A DNA stretch of 6,992 bases from Aquirhabdus sp. (GCA_030152425.1 JASLJP010000194.1:1-6992), one strand, 5' to 3'. Counted from the first letter of the stretch, positions 1 to 6,577 are shown. Notes: a model not told the origin generated them from the sequence alone. Translations and numbers: made by a program.

Positions 1-744
1 GGTAGGCAGCTCCTCAGGCTTATGCCACCCTTGATCACCTCCTTTCAACTGATACTTGTTGACCAAGGTTTCCAGTGACTTACCAGCATTGAGCTGTTGC
101 TGGACCTCACGGGCAGCGGCCGTTGCGCGTGCGACATCAGCAGGATCTTTGCTGTTGTTGATCGGAACTTGAATCACGGTAAAGCTATATTCAGTCTTGA
201 GGGCATCCGCACTTTGCGGTGAGTTTAAGAAGTTATTGATGTCTTGATCGGTGATCTTGATACGACTGCTGATGCGTTGTTGATGTAGACGATTGATACT
301 GAGGTCTTCAGAGACCTGCTTACGCACCAGATCAAAGCCATTGGGTTTGATTGCGTTAAGCTTGGTCTTAAACGCCGCCAGAGACGGCGAACCTTGCTGT
401 CTGGCAATGGTTTCCAACGTTTGATTCAGAGTGGCGTCATCAATGGCCAAACCGTTGCGGGCAATAATGCCGAGCTGGATCTTACGTAGGATCAGTTGGC
501 GTACCACATCCACACGCAGGATATCCTCTGGTGGCAGCGATTGGCCGCGGGCTTCAATTTGCTTTTTGGCCTCATGCATGGCGTCATCGACTTCGCTCGA
601 CAGAACGACAGAGTCATCCACGGTGGCAACCACCCGATTCAACGGCTGGGCAACGGCCCCAGGTGCAGCAGAGACCGATGCAGTCGGCACAGCCATCGCA
701 CCCATTGCGGCGACACAGAGTGCCGCCAGTAGCGGGCGGCTCAT
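1..744 (-). CDS. surA: Periplasmic chaperone / peptidyl-prolyl isomerase SurA (C-terminal part outside window)
   Basis: The 248 visible residues match the N-terminal half of SurA, the periplasmic chaperone that escorts unfolded outer-membrane proteins, including LptD, to the BAM complex. Residues 1-26 read as a Sec signal peptide: short charged start MSR, hydrophobic core PLLAALCVAAMGAMAVP, probable cleavage after SVSA. The mature protein opens with LNRVVATVDDSVVLSSEVD (residues 35-53), the typical SurA N-terminal strand and helix. Residues 233-248, LKGGDQGWHKPEELPT, are the diagnostic GGDxGW-xxxELP motif of the first parvulin domain. E. coli SurA is about 428 residues, so the rest of parvulin 1, parvulin 2 and the C-terminal helix lie beyond position 1. 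The start is uncertain. ATG at 744 gives a compact signal peptide but has no clear Shine-Dalgarno. An in-frame GTG at 810 would add 22 residues and overlap the end of lptD by 16 bases. The gene lies 50 bases after lptD, so the two probably share a transcript. Confidence 0.95.
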   Translation of the reverse strand, partial: MSRPLLAALCVAAMGAMAVPTASVSAAPGAVAQPLNRVVATVDDSVVLSSEVDDAMHEAKKQIEARGQSLPPEDILRVDVVRQLILRKIQLGIIARNGLAIDDATLNQTLETIARQQGSPSLAAFKTKLNAIKPNGFDLVRKQVSEDLSINRLHQQRISSRIKITDQDINNFLNSPQSADALKTEYSFTVIQVPINNSKDPADVARATAAAREVQQQLNAGKSLETLVNKYQLKGGDQGWHKPEELPT

Positions 745-794
745 ATATGGGGCTGAATTCGGGATTGCATGCGTGTTTGGAACGTTGTTACGGT

Positions 795-3203
795 TTAGCG
801 ATTTTGCCACGATGAGTCTGCCTGGGTGAATCCATAGATTTTTTGCTTAAGTATGTCGGTGACTGCGCTTTCTGAATTGCTCGCTAATCCCTTAAAGGTA
901 ATCTGAATCACCAGACCGCGTGATGCACTGGTGATTGCGGGATTATCATAGTCGTTGTAGTAGGAGCGACCAAACAGCGCGACACTCCAGCAACAGGAGT
1001 CGTAGTCAATGCCGATAAGGGCATCGCGCGCCACCCGACTTTGATAGTCGTACTGGACACTGCCTAACACACGGAAATTATTATAAACGGGTTGGATAAA
1101 AGAAGCGGTAGCCTCTCGTGCACCGATTTGATTGTCTTGTGTAATCGAGCGTCTAAAAATATAGCCCAAGCTGATCGCCTGTCCCGATGCGTTCGAGTAG
1201 TGCGCATCGGACATATTCACGGCCAGTCGTCCCTGCGCCGTAAACAGCGTGCTGCTGTCAAAGCGTAATTGGCGACTCCACGCCGCGCCCAGATCCAGCC
1301 CGAGACCCGAAGACGCTGATGTGCCAATGGCATCGGTCGGTGTTAGGGTCACCCGACGATCAGCAAGATAAAAGCGGTCAGCGACGCCGATGCGGAAGCG
1401 TTCGAGGCCATTTTCGTCATAGAACCGGTTGGTCACGCCGATGGTTGCAAAGTTATTGTCATCCAAACGGTCATTACCGATAAAGCGCGATGCGCTAAAC
1501 AGTTGGTTGAAACTACTGGAGGCATAGGTCGTATCAAAGATCGGTGAACGGTTTTGATTGACGTATGGGGAGTAGGCGTAAACGAAGCGCGGTTCCAAAG
1601 TCTGTAAATAAGACCCGGCATGACGCTCAAATAACAGCCCGCTATCCAGTGTGAATTGCGGCACAGCGGTCGTGATGGTCTCGTTATCGCTGTTGTTTTG
1701 GTCTTGATAAGCCAAGGTACGTAGCGAAAGGGTCGGGATCAGATAGCTACCAGCCTGACGCTCGTTATATTTGATGCCAAAGGTGTTGAATTGGCGTAGA
1801 CCGTTAATTTGTGGGCCCGAACCATCACTGACTTCGCGCTGAAAATATCCAGAGTTGTTATTGGCAAACCACTCCAGGCCATTGAGCGAGCCTTGATCAT
1901 AGTTGAGCTGGAGCTGCACGCGACCATAAGGGCGATCAATATCGGGAACCGACTTATCCAAGGCTTGATAGTTTAGCGCCTGCAAAAAGCCTGACAAGCC
2001 CAGTGCGCCATTGCTGTAATTCAATGTTGCGGAGCGCTCGACATTCAAGGTATTGACCGGCCCGATGGTTTGTCCCAGATCAGAAAAGAAATCTTTATCA
2101 GAAACATAGTTCAGATTAATGAAACTACTCCAATGCTCACCAAACTTCATCCGATCCTGAAAACTGAGCTCTTTACGATTGAGATCATTGTATTTCGGAT
2201 CGTTGGGCAAAAAACCACCTGCAATCGTACCACTACCGAGGTAGGGGTTCATAAAGCGAAATTCGCCGTTCAGCATTGGATTACGATTGCTGACGATCCG
2301 CGGAGTCAGCAGAGCATCATAGTTCGGGGCAAGGTTCAAATAATACGGTACAGCCAGATCGACACCATTATGCGCGTTATAACGCAGACTCGGGATCAAC
2401 ACACCACTGGCACGGCGATTGTCGATCGGGAAGTTAAAATAAGGGATATAAAATATCGGAACGGCACCGATATACAGCGTCGCATCCCGCGCCACACCGC
2501 GGCCGGTATCTTGATTCAAATTCAGTTGGCGTGATTTAAGCTTCCAGCCAATACTGTCTGGCTCGCAGGTCGAGTACTCCGAGTCGTAGATCCGAGTCAG
2601 ATTATTCGCTTCACGCGTGATCTCGCGGGCGCTGCCGTGGGCTTGACGCTCCGATGCGATAAATTGGCTGTTGGTGACACTGCCGGCCTTGGTATCCAAA
2701 TGATAGACAGCGCCATCGCCGACACTGACAAAGCCCGGATCGGCGATCTTGACGTTGCCCGACGCGGTGACGATGGTGCGGCTCGGATCTAGCGTGACTT
2801 TGTCTGCGACCAAAAGTCGATCCGGCTGACTAACACGGACGTTACCTTTGAGCACTGAGCCTTCAACCGGATCATAGTAGGCATAGTCGGAGCGGGTGGT
2901 GGTGCTGGCTTCATCGACTGCGACTTGTGGCTGACTTTTCACTTGAGGTAGTGGGGTGACCCACACGCCACGACAACTGGCAGGGACGCGGATACGCTGA
3001 TTTTCAGGCAACTGTTTGAGTTGTTCGCGTGTAAAAAAACCATAGCTTAAGGGGGCATCCAGTGCAGGGCCCGTCGCCTCTGGCACAGGATTGCCAGCGA
3101 CAACGTCTGCATAGGCAGATTGCTCTACCAAGACTATAGATGCCAAGCTCATCGCAAAAGCCAAATCATGGAGTTTAAATCGACGCAATTTCAGATGATC
3201 CAT
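795..3203 (-). CDS. lptD: LPS-assembly protein LptD (outer-membrane LPS translocon beta-barrel)
   Basis: The 802-residue product is LptD, which with lipoprotein LptE inserts lipopolysaccharide into the outer leaflet of the outer membrane. Residues 1-32 form a signal peptide (basic KLRRFK, core LAFAMSLASIVLV, cleavage after AYA). Residues about 105-225 are the periplasmic OstA/LptA-like domain that docks to the LptA bridge. The conserved junction to the barrel is clear: YSTCEPDSIGW (210-220), GAVPIFYIPYFNFPIDNRRASG (246-267), PYYLNLAPNYDALLTPR (286-302). The rest is an aromatic-rich barrel. There are exactly four cysteines in the mature protein, C77, C213 and the adjacent pair C737-C738 (DSCCW). 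This is the pattern of E. coli C31, C173, C724, C725, whose 1-3 and 2-4 disulfides are needed for function. About 45 residues separate the signal peptide from C77, far more than in E. coli. It is first in a probable lptD-surA operon. The ATG at 3203 has no evident Shine-Dalgarno. Confidence 0.98.
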   Translation of the reverse strand: MDHLKLRRFKLHDLAFAMSLASIVLVEQSAYADVVAGNPVPEATGPALDAPLSYGFFTREQLKQLPENQRIRVPASCRGVWVTPLPQVKSQPQVAVDEASTTTRSDYAYYDPVEGSVLKGNVRVSQPDRLLVADKVTLDPSRTIVTASGNVKIADPGFVSVGDGAVYHLDTKAGSVTNSQFIASERQAHGSAREITREANNLTRIYDSEYSTCEPDSIGWKLKSRQLNLNQDTGRGVARDATLYIGAVPIFYIPYFNFPIDNRRASGVLIPSLRYNAHNGVDLAVPYYLNLAPNYDALLTPRIVSNRNPMLNGEFRFMNPYLGSGTIAGGFLPNDPKYNDLNRKELSFQDRMKFGEHWSSFINLNYVSDKDFFSDLGQTIGPVNTLNVERSATLNYSNGALGLSGFLQALNYQALDKSVPDIDRPYGRVQLQLNYDQGSLNGLEWFANNNSGYFQREVSDGSGPQINGLRQFNTFGIKYNERQAGSYLIPTLSLRTLAYQDQNNSDNETITTAVPQFTLDSGLLFERHAGSYLQTLEPRFVYAYSPYVNQNRSPIFDTTYASSSFNQLFSASRFIGNDRLDDNNFATIGVTNRFYDENGLERFRIGVADRFYLADRRVTLTPTDAIGTSASSGLGLDLGAAWSRQLRFDSSTLFTAQGRLAVNMSDAHYSNASGQAISLGYIFRRSITQDNQIGAREATASFIQPVYNNFRVLGSVQYDYQSRVARDALIGIDYDSCCWSVALFGRSYYNDYDNPAITSASRGLVIQITFKGLASNSESAVTDILKQKIYGFTQADSSWQNR

Positions 3204-3236
3204 TTTTAGTTAAGATTTAGCATTTTGCCGTCTGAT

Positions 3237-3256
3237 GCACGCGGTCTTAGGCGTGC
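3237..3256 (-). promoter_or_regulatory. GC-rich hairpin in the lptD leader
   Basis: Read on the lptD strand, GCACGC, an 8-base loop and GCGTGC form a perfect 6-bp, mostly GC stem about 34 bases upstream of the lptD ATG. It would lie in the untranslated leader if transcription starts near 3261. No U-tract follows, so it is not a typical terminator. A wider 7-bp inverted repeat (TGATGCA at 3233-3239, TGCATCA at 3279-3285) overlaps its left arm. Function is unknown: it could be leader structure, a protein site on DNA, or chance. Confidence 0.3.
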
Positions 3257-3267
3257 TACGACATAAA

Positions 3268-3310
3268 ATTCTACAGTCTGCATCATAGAGAAAAATCTGA
3301 CGAGCGGCTA
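3268..3310 (-). promoter_or_regulatory. Candidate lptD(-surA) promoter region
   Basis: Two -10-like hexamers lie on the minus strand upstream of lptD: TAGAAT (3273-3268) and TATGAT (3287-3282). Neither has a good -35 box at 16-18 bases: ATTTTT for the first, TAGCCG for the second. A promoter must lie in this short divergent gap. These are the best sigma-70-like matches seen by eye, but the exact site is not resolved. An alternative sigma factor such as the envelope-stress sigma E, known to drive lptD-surA in E. coli, is possible, but I did not find a convincing sigma E motif. Confidence 0.2.
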
Positions 3311-3325
3311 CACTCGCGCTATGAT
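3297..3325 (+). promoter_or_regulatory. Candidate sigma-70 promoter for amgK-murU(-xerC)
   Basis: CTGACG (3297-3302) and TATGAT (3320-3325) are separated by exactly 17 bases. They match the sigma-70 consensus at four of six and five of six positions. Transcription would start near 3332, giving a leader of about 55 bases before the amgK ATG. The element overlaps the region from which lptD must be transcribed in the other direction, so the two promoters may compete or share control. This is a by-eye match without experimental support. Confidence 0.4.
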
Positions 3326-3370
3326 TGTGCCTATGTAAGTTCTATTTTTTTAGTAACGGATATTTTTGAG

Positions 3371-3376
3371 TAAGGA
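3371..3376 (+). promoter_or_regulatory. Shine-Dalgarno site that sets the amgK start
   Basis: TAAGGA lies 10 bases upstream of the ATG at 3387. The longer reading frame could begin at a TTG at 3366, seven codons earlier, but that has only a weak ACGGA before it and needs a rare start codon. The ATG with TAAGGA is preferred. The product then begins MSSERLSALTDW, directly ahead of the kinase fold. Confidence 0.6.
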
Positions 3377-3386
3377 TATACACTTT

Positions 3387-4451
3387 ATGTCATCTGAACG
3401 TCTGTCAGCGTTGACGGACTGGGTTGTAGAGCAACTCGGTACATCAAACATCACCCTGAACCCTCTCACTGGTGATGCCAGCTTTCGAGGCTATTATCGT
3501 TTGCATTTTGTAGACGCAAAGCTGCCAGGTCTCGATGCGCATAAGACGCTCATCGTGATGGATGCACCGCCACCGCGCGAAGACTGCCGGCCATTCTTGG
3601 CGGTGAGCAGCATGTTCGAACTCCACAAAGTACGTGTTCCACATGTCGTCGCCAGTGATGTCGTGCAAGGCTTTATCATTCTGGAGGACTTTGGTGACAC
3701 CTTGCTGTCGCAAGTCCTGAATGAGGGCAATGTCGATGAACAATATTCGCAGGCCATGAATCAGCTGATTGCCTTGCAGCAAGCCCCTGCACTTGAACGC
3801 TACCCATTGCCGACCTATAGCGACGCCAAGCTGATGGACGAAATGAACCTGTTTGACGAATGGTTCTTGCGTAAATTCCTGTTGCTCAAGCCTTCGGAAG
3901 ACGAGCAAAAGCTGATGCTGCGTTCTTTTGATTTTCTGGCCTATCAGGCTACCCATCAGCCGCAAGTGGTCGTCCACCGCGACTATCATTGCCGCAATTT
4001 GATGGCGCTGGCGGGTACGGCAGAGCTGGGCATCATTGATTTTCAAGACGCCGTCATCGGTCCGATCACCTACGATCTGGTCTCTCTGTTACGTGATGCC
4101 TATGTCCAGTGGCCGGCAGACCAGGTGCAGGAATGGCTGAAGATTTACTGGAATCGTCAAAGTGCACGTGGCGCACTGGGCAAAACATCGTTACTGCAGT
4201 TACAACAGTGGTTTGACTGGATGGGTGCTCAGCGTCATATCAAAGTGCTGGGCATCTTTGCCCGCTTGTACTTCCGCGATGGCAAAGACGGCTATCTGCA
4301 GAACTTGCCGCTGGTATTGTTCTACCTGCTGTCAGAAACCCAAGGTCATCAAGAGCTTGCCGCATTTCATGGCTGGCTTTGCGAGCGCGTGCTGCCTGCG
4401 TTTCTGGTTGAAGTTCCGGAAAGCATGCCCCTGCTGGAAGAGTTTTTATAA
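3387..4451 (+). CDS. amgK: N-acetylmuramate/N-acetylglucosamine kinase AmgK (APH family)
   Basis: The 354-residue cytoplasmic protein belongs to the aminoglycoside phosphotransferase fold. Motifs in order: LTGDASFRGYYRL (27-39, nucleotide-binding loop region), VMDAPPPREDCRPF (57-70), GFIILEDFGDTLL (95-107), the catalytic loop VVHRDYHCRNLM (195-206, with H197, D199 and N204) and the metal-binding segment GIIDFQDAVIGPITYDLVSLLRD (215-237, with D218). This set, especially MDAPPxxED and DFQDAxxGPxTYDLxSLLRD, is that of AmgK. AmgK phosphorylates the anomeric position of MurNAc (and GlcNAc) in the cell-wall recycling route of Pseudomonas and relatives, a route that bypasses MurA and so confers intrinsic fosfomycin tolerance. 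The next gene encodes its pathway partner MurU, 51 bases downstream. The gene is divergent from lptD. It is not an antibiotic-modifying enzyme despite the family name. The usual serine in HRDYHSRN is cysteine here (C202). Confidence 0.93.
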   Translation: MSSERLSALTDWVVEQLGTSNITLNPLTGDASFRGYYRLHFVDAKLPGLDAHKTLIVMDAPPPREDCRPFLAVSSMFELHKVRVPHVVASDVVQGFIILEDFGDTLLSQVLNEGNVDEQYSQAMNQLIALQQAPALERYPLPTYSDAKLMDEMNLFDEWFLRKFLLLKPSEDEQKLMLRSFDFLAYQATHQPQVVVHRDYHCRNLMALAGTAELGIIDFQDAVIGPITYDLVSLLRDAYVQWPADQVQEWLKIYWNRQSARGALGKTSLLQLQQWFDWMGAQRHIKVLGIFARLYFRDGKDGYLQNLPLVLFYLLSETQGHQELAAFHGWLCERVLPAFLVEVPESMPLLEEFL

Positions 4452-4489
4452 GCCGCTAGACGGCTTTAGGTTTAATACACGTTTTTTTT
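4450..4489 (+). other. Small hairpin and T-tract between amgK and murU
   Basis: AAGCCG (4450-4455) and CGGCTT (4461-4466) form a 6-bp stem with a 5-base loop, overlapping the amgK stop codon. The stem is followed by only three T residues. A run of eight T (4482-4489) comes 15 bases later, just before the murU Shine-Dalgarno. The spacing does not fit a standard intrinsic terminator, so read-through into murU is expected. It may be a weak attenuator, a 3' stabilising hairpin, or chance. Confidence 0.25.
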
Positions 4490-4495
4490 GAAGAG
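4490..4495 (+). promoter_or_regulatory. Shine-Dalgarno site that sets the murU start
   Basis: GAAGAG lies 7 bases before the ATG at 4503. The open frame extends back to a TTG at 4488, but that would place the start inside this site and add MKSIR before the family's usual first residues. The ATG at 4503 gives MRAMILAAGLGTRLRPLT, matching MurU N termini. Confidence 0.6.
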
Positions 4496-4502
4496 TATAC
4501 GC

Positions 4503-5177
4503 ATGCGCGCAATGATTTTGGCGGCAGGACTAGGCACGAGACTGCGCCCCCTGACGCTGCATACGCCTAAACCCCTGCTGGCGGTAGGCGGCAAACCACT
4601 GATCGTCTGGCATATAGAGGCATTGAAGCAGGCAGGGGTGATCGACATCGTGATCAACACCGCATGGCTGGGCGAGAAGCTGGTGGACGCACTGGGTGAT
4701 GGCGCCGCGTTGGGTGTCCGTATCCACTGGTCACACGAAGCAGAACCCCTCGAAACCGCCGGCGGCATCCAGAAAGCATTGCCACTGCTCGGTGATGAGC
4801 CGTTTCTGTTGGTGAACGGTGATATCTGGACACGCGTCGATTTTGCCCCACTGGTTTCCCGCGCCTTGGGTGATGACGAGGCACATCTCGTCCTCGTCAC
4901 CAATCCACCACAGCACCCAAATGGCGACTTTAGGCTGAACGATGGCCGCGTCTACAGCGACGGTGAATCCAAGCTGACTTTTGCGGGTATCAGCCTGCTG
5001 TCGCCCAGCTTGTTTGCCGCGCTCCCTGCTGGCAAAGCCCCGTTGGCACCGATCCTACGTCAGGCCATGGCGGCAGGGCGGGTGAGTGGCGAGCAATTAA
5101 CGGGGCACTGGGTCGATGTCGGCACTCCTGAACGTCTGGCAGAGCTGGATGAGCAGATCCGCGCCGGTTTGGTATAA
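4503..5177 (+). CDS. murU: N-acetylmuramate alpha-1-phosphate uridylyltransferase MurU
   Basis: The 224-residue cytoplasmic protein has a complete nucleotidyltransferase fold: the signature loop LAAGLGTRLRPLT (6-18), PKPLLAVGGKPLI (22-34) with the lysine that contacts the substrate, EPLETAGGI (81-89), the metal-binding NGDIW (105-109, D107) and GHWVDVGTPERL (201-212, D205). Length and motifs fit MurU, which joins MurNAc-1-phosphate with UTP to give UDP-MurNAc. Glucose- or mannose-1-phosphate transferases of the same superfamily are longer or have extra domains. The gene follows amgK, whose product supplies the MurNAc-1-phosphate, so the pair covers two consecutive steps of the MurA-independent recycling pathway. 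It probably shares the amgK transcript. xerC follows after 36 bases. The motif evidence alone would allow a generic sugar-phosphate nucleotidyltransferase; the AmgK neighbour makes MurU the strong reading. Confidence 0.93.
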   Translation: MRAMILAAGLGTRLRPLTLHTPKPLLAVGGKPLIVWHIEALKQAGVIDIVINTAWLGEKLVDALGDGAALGVRIHWSHEAEPLETAGGIQKALPLLGDEPFLLVNGDIWTRVDFAPLVSRALGDDEAHLVLVTNPPQHPNGDFRLNDGRVYSDGESKLTFAGISLLSPSLFAALPAGKAPLAPILRQAMAAGRVSGEQLTGHWVDVGTPERLAELDEQIRAGLV

Positions 5178-5213
5178 CTTGGCTTCAGCACCGCCTTTGT
5201 CTAGGACAATACG

Positions 5214-6197
5214 ATGTCACGTTCTGACCAGCAGCTTATGGACGATTGGCTTGCCGCGCTGACCACTCAGCAGCGCTCAGGGAACACCCTAAAAGCCTAT
5301 CAGCGCGATGTCCGCAAACTGCTGGAATTTTTGCATGATCCAGACTCTGATTTGCTACATGTAACAACAAAAGAAGATAAGCATCACCTCAATAAAGAAG
5401 AAATAACAAGCTATTACCTTACTCAATTAGACCGTCCTGTCATCACCCGCTATGCAGGTTTCCGTATGGAAGCAGGTGGGCTGCTGCCGTCCAGCCTCCA
5501 ACGTGAACTGTCCGCAATTCGCCACTTTGGCGCTTGGCTGGTTGAACAAGGTATCCTCAGTCAAAACCCCGCGGCCGACTTCAGTATCAAGAGGCCGCCA
5601 CGGCCACTGCCAAATGTGATGGATGCAGAGGTTATCCAGCAACTGCTGGAACAAGCCGAACCGGAGGATCGCGATGAGGCAAGGCTTTGGGTGCGGGATC
5701 GTGCCATGCTTGAGCTGCTGTACAGCAGCGGATTACGCTTGTCAGAGCTGGCAGATCTCACTCTAGAGATGCTGGACATGAGTCGCAAGCTCGTTACCGT
5801 AACGGGAAAAGGACGTAAAACACGCATCTTACCTATTGGTTCTAAAGCACTTCATGCACTGCAAGAGTGGCTACCGCATCGTGCACTCTGGGCAGAAGAA
5901 GATGTGTTACATGTATTCGTTAGTGAACGCCGAGGGGAGCGCCTGCATCCGCGCACCATCGAACGCCGCGTGAGTCATCAAGCGCTTCGCGCCGGTATCG
6001 CCCAGCACCTGCACCCCCATCTTTTACGCCATTGCTTTGCTTCGCACTTATTGGCCGGCAGTGGAGATTTACGCGCGGTACAGGAGTTGCTCGGACATGC
6101 CAACATCAGCACCACGCAGATTTACACCCATCTCGACTTCGAGCATCTGACCAAGGTTTATGATCAAGCCCATCCACGCGCTCGAAAGCACTCCTAA
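5214..6197 (+). CDS. xerC: Tyrosine recombinase XerC (chromosome dimer resolution)
   Basis: The 327-residue protein is a tyrosine recombinase with all six active-site residues visible: R175 (SSGLRLSEL), K199 (TGKGRKTR), H269 and R272 (HPHLLRHCFASH), H295 (LLGHANIST) and nucleophile Y304 (QIYTHLDF). Their spacing matches E. coli XerC (R148, K172, H240, R243, H266, Y275), apart from two extra residues between K199 and H269. The C-terminal THLDFEHLTKVYDQAHPRA is of the XerC rather than XerD type. With XerD it resolves chromosome dimers at dif near FtsK. The N-terminal core-binding domain is about 27 residues longer than in E. coli. The excess maps around residues 43-85, where base composition drops sharply. 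The ATG at 5214 has AGGA (5203-5206) 7 bases upstream. The gene follows murU by 36 bases and may be transcribed with it. Nothing nearby (no att-like repeats, no cassette) suggests an integrase of a mobile element. Confidence 0.95.
   Translation: MSRSDQQLMDDWLAALTTQQRSGNTLKAYQRDVRKLLEFLHDPDSDLLHVTTKEDKHHLNKEEITSYYLTQLDRPVITRYAGFRMEAGGLLPSSLQRELSAIRHFGAWLVEQGILSQNPAADFSIKRPPRPLPNVMDAEVIQQLLEQAEPEDRDEARLWVRDRAMLELLYSSGLRLSELADLTLEMLDMSRKLVTVTGKGRKTRILPIGSKALHALQEWLPHRALWAEEDVLHVFVSERRGERLHPRTIERRVSHQALRAGIAQHLHPHLLRHCFASHLLAGSGDLRAVQELLGHANISTTQIYTHLDFEHLTKVYDQAHPRARKHS
5341..5430 (+). other. Low-GC patch inside xerC
   Basis: Counting by eye, 29 of 90 bases here are G or C (32%), against 53 of 90 (59%) in the next 90 bases and 29 of 60 (48%) in the 60 before. 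It encodes residues 43-72, a charged and polar stretch (TTKEDKHHLNKEEITSYY) in the N-terminal domain, where this XerC is longer than E. coli XerC. The reading frame stays open. It looks like an expanded or replaced surface segment of different composition; its origin is not visible. Confidence 0.5.
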
Positions 6198-6426
6198 AAC
6201 AAGCCTCCAAACGTTACCTGTAACAACCAGGCAGCTTGCCGCAAAGGAAGGCATAACAGTGGTGTGCAGTGTGGCGCTAAGAGAGGACAGTCGCGATCCA
6301 AGACGACAATCCACATTCACCCTCTATGGCGCGCGATTAGGCACGCGTATTTGACTGTTTTTCAGCCATACCATGGCAAGAATTGCCGATCTGCACACAA
6401 ATTTACCGATAACACGCTATTTCGGC
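6198..6426. other. Non-coding stretch after xerC
   Basis: I see no gene in this part of the 443-base gap between xerC and etfB. The short open frames present have no Shine-Dalgarno and no recognisable protein sequence. Two small inverted repeats lie just after the xerC stop: GTTAC/GTAAC with a 2-base loop (6213-6224) and GGCA/TGCC with a 3-base loop (6230-6240). Neither is followed by a T-tract, so no intrinsic terminator is evident for the amgK-murU-xerC unit. Confidence 0.5.
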
Positions 6427-6458
6427 TTGACCTTGTAGCAGGCAAATAGCAATATACT
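6427..6458 (+). promoter_or_regulatory. Candidate etfB promoter
   Basis: TTGACC (6427-6432) matches the -35 consensus at five of six positions. Downstream lie AATATA (18-base spacing) and the better -10 match TATACT (6453-6458, 20-base spacing). Start of transcription would be near 6465, leaving a leader of about 175 bases before etfB. The spacing to the best -10 box is longer than ideal. It is nevertheless the strongest promoter-like pair seen in the gap. Confidence 0.4.
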
Positions 6459-6492
6459 GCGCACCCTTATATCTTTAGGTGTTCCTTGTCTA

Positions 6493-6523
6493 TTTTTCGG
6501 GCATTGTGACACCGAACGAAAAA
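6493..6523 (+). promoter_or_regulatory. Inverted repeat with two alternative pairings in the etfB leader
   Basis: TTTTTCG (6493-6499) pairs with CGAAAAA (6517-6523) across 17 bases, and the overlapping TTCGG (6496-6500) pairs with CCGAA (6512-6516) across 11 bases. The two pairings share bases and exclude each other. The element sits about 120 bases upstream of etfB, inside the predicted leader. It could be RNA structure or an operator; it matches no riboswitch class that I recognise. Confidence 0.3.
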
Positions 6524-6567
6524 GTAAATAAGCTCATTTAAAGTGCGATTTTACCCAGTGGTTTTTA

Positions 6568-6577
6568 CACTTAAGTG
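6568..6577. promoter_or_regulatory. Perfect 10-bp palindrome upstream of etfB
   Basis: CACTTAAGTG is a perfect 10-bp palindrome about 64 bases upstream of the etfB ATG. A second AAGTGC at 6541-6546 repeats its right half, giving a possible half-site 27 bases upstream. This is the look of a dimeric regulator site, but no regulator can be named from the sequence and short palindromes occur by chance. Confidence 0.25.

Noticed and set aside
431..829. Long plus-strand open frame opposite surA
   Set aside because: It lies antisense to a clear SurA reading frame, has no ribosome site, and its translation resembles no protein family.
2070..2534. 154-codon plus-strand open frame inside lptD
   Set aside because: It is antisense to the conserved OstA-barrel junction of LptD; its openness is explained by codon bias on the other strand.
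3444..4046. 200-codon minus-strand open frame inside amgK
   Set aside because: It is the antisense shadow of the AmgK kinase core, with no initiation signal or recognisable motif.
3387..4451. Aminoglycoside resistance gene
   Set aside because: It has the aminoglycoside-kinase fold, but its motifs and the adjacent murU identify the cell-wall sugar kinase AmgK.
4472..4903. 143-codon minus-strand open frame over murU
   Set aside because: MurU motifs on the plus strand are unmistakable; the minus-strand product is low-complexity, serine- and proline-rich noise.
5214..6197. XerC gene as the integrase of a prophage or integron
   Set aside because: Sequence and active-site context are those of housekeeping XerC, and no att repeats, cargo or cassette structure lies nearby.
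6351..6380. TTGACT as a -35 box for etfB
   Set aside because: No -10-like hexamer lies 16-19 bases downstream; the TTGACC at 6427 is a better candidate.
6160..6449. Short overlapping open frames after xerC
   Set aside because: No Shine-Dalgarno, no family resemblance, and one begins inside the conserved XerC C terminus.
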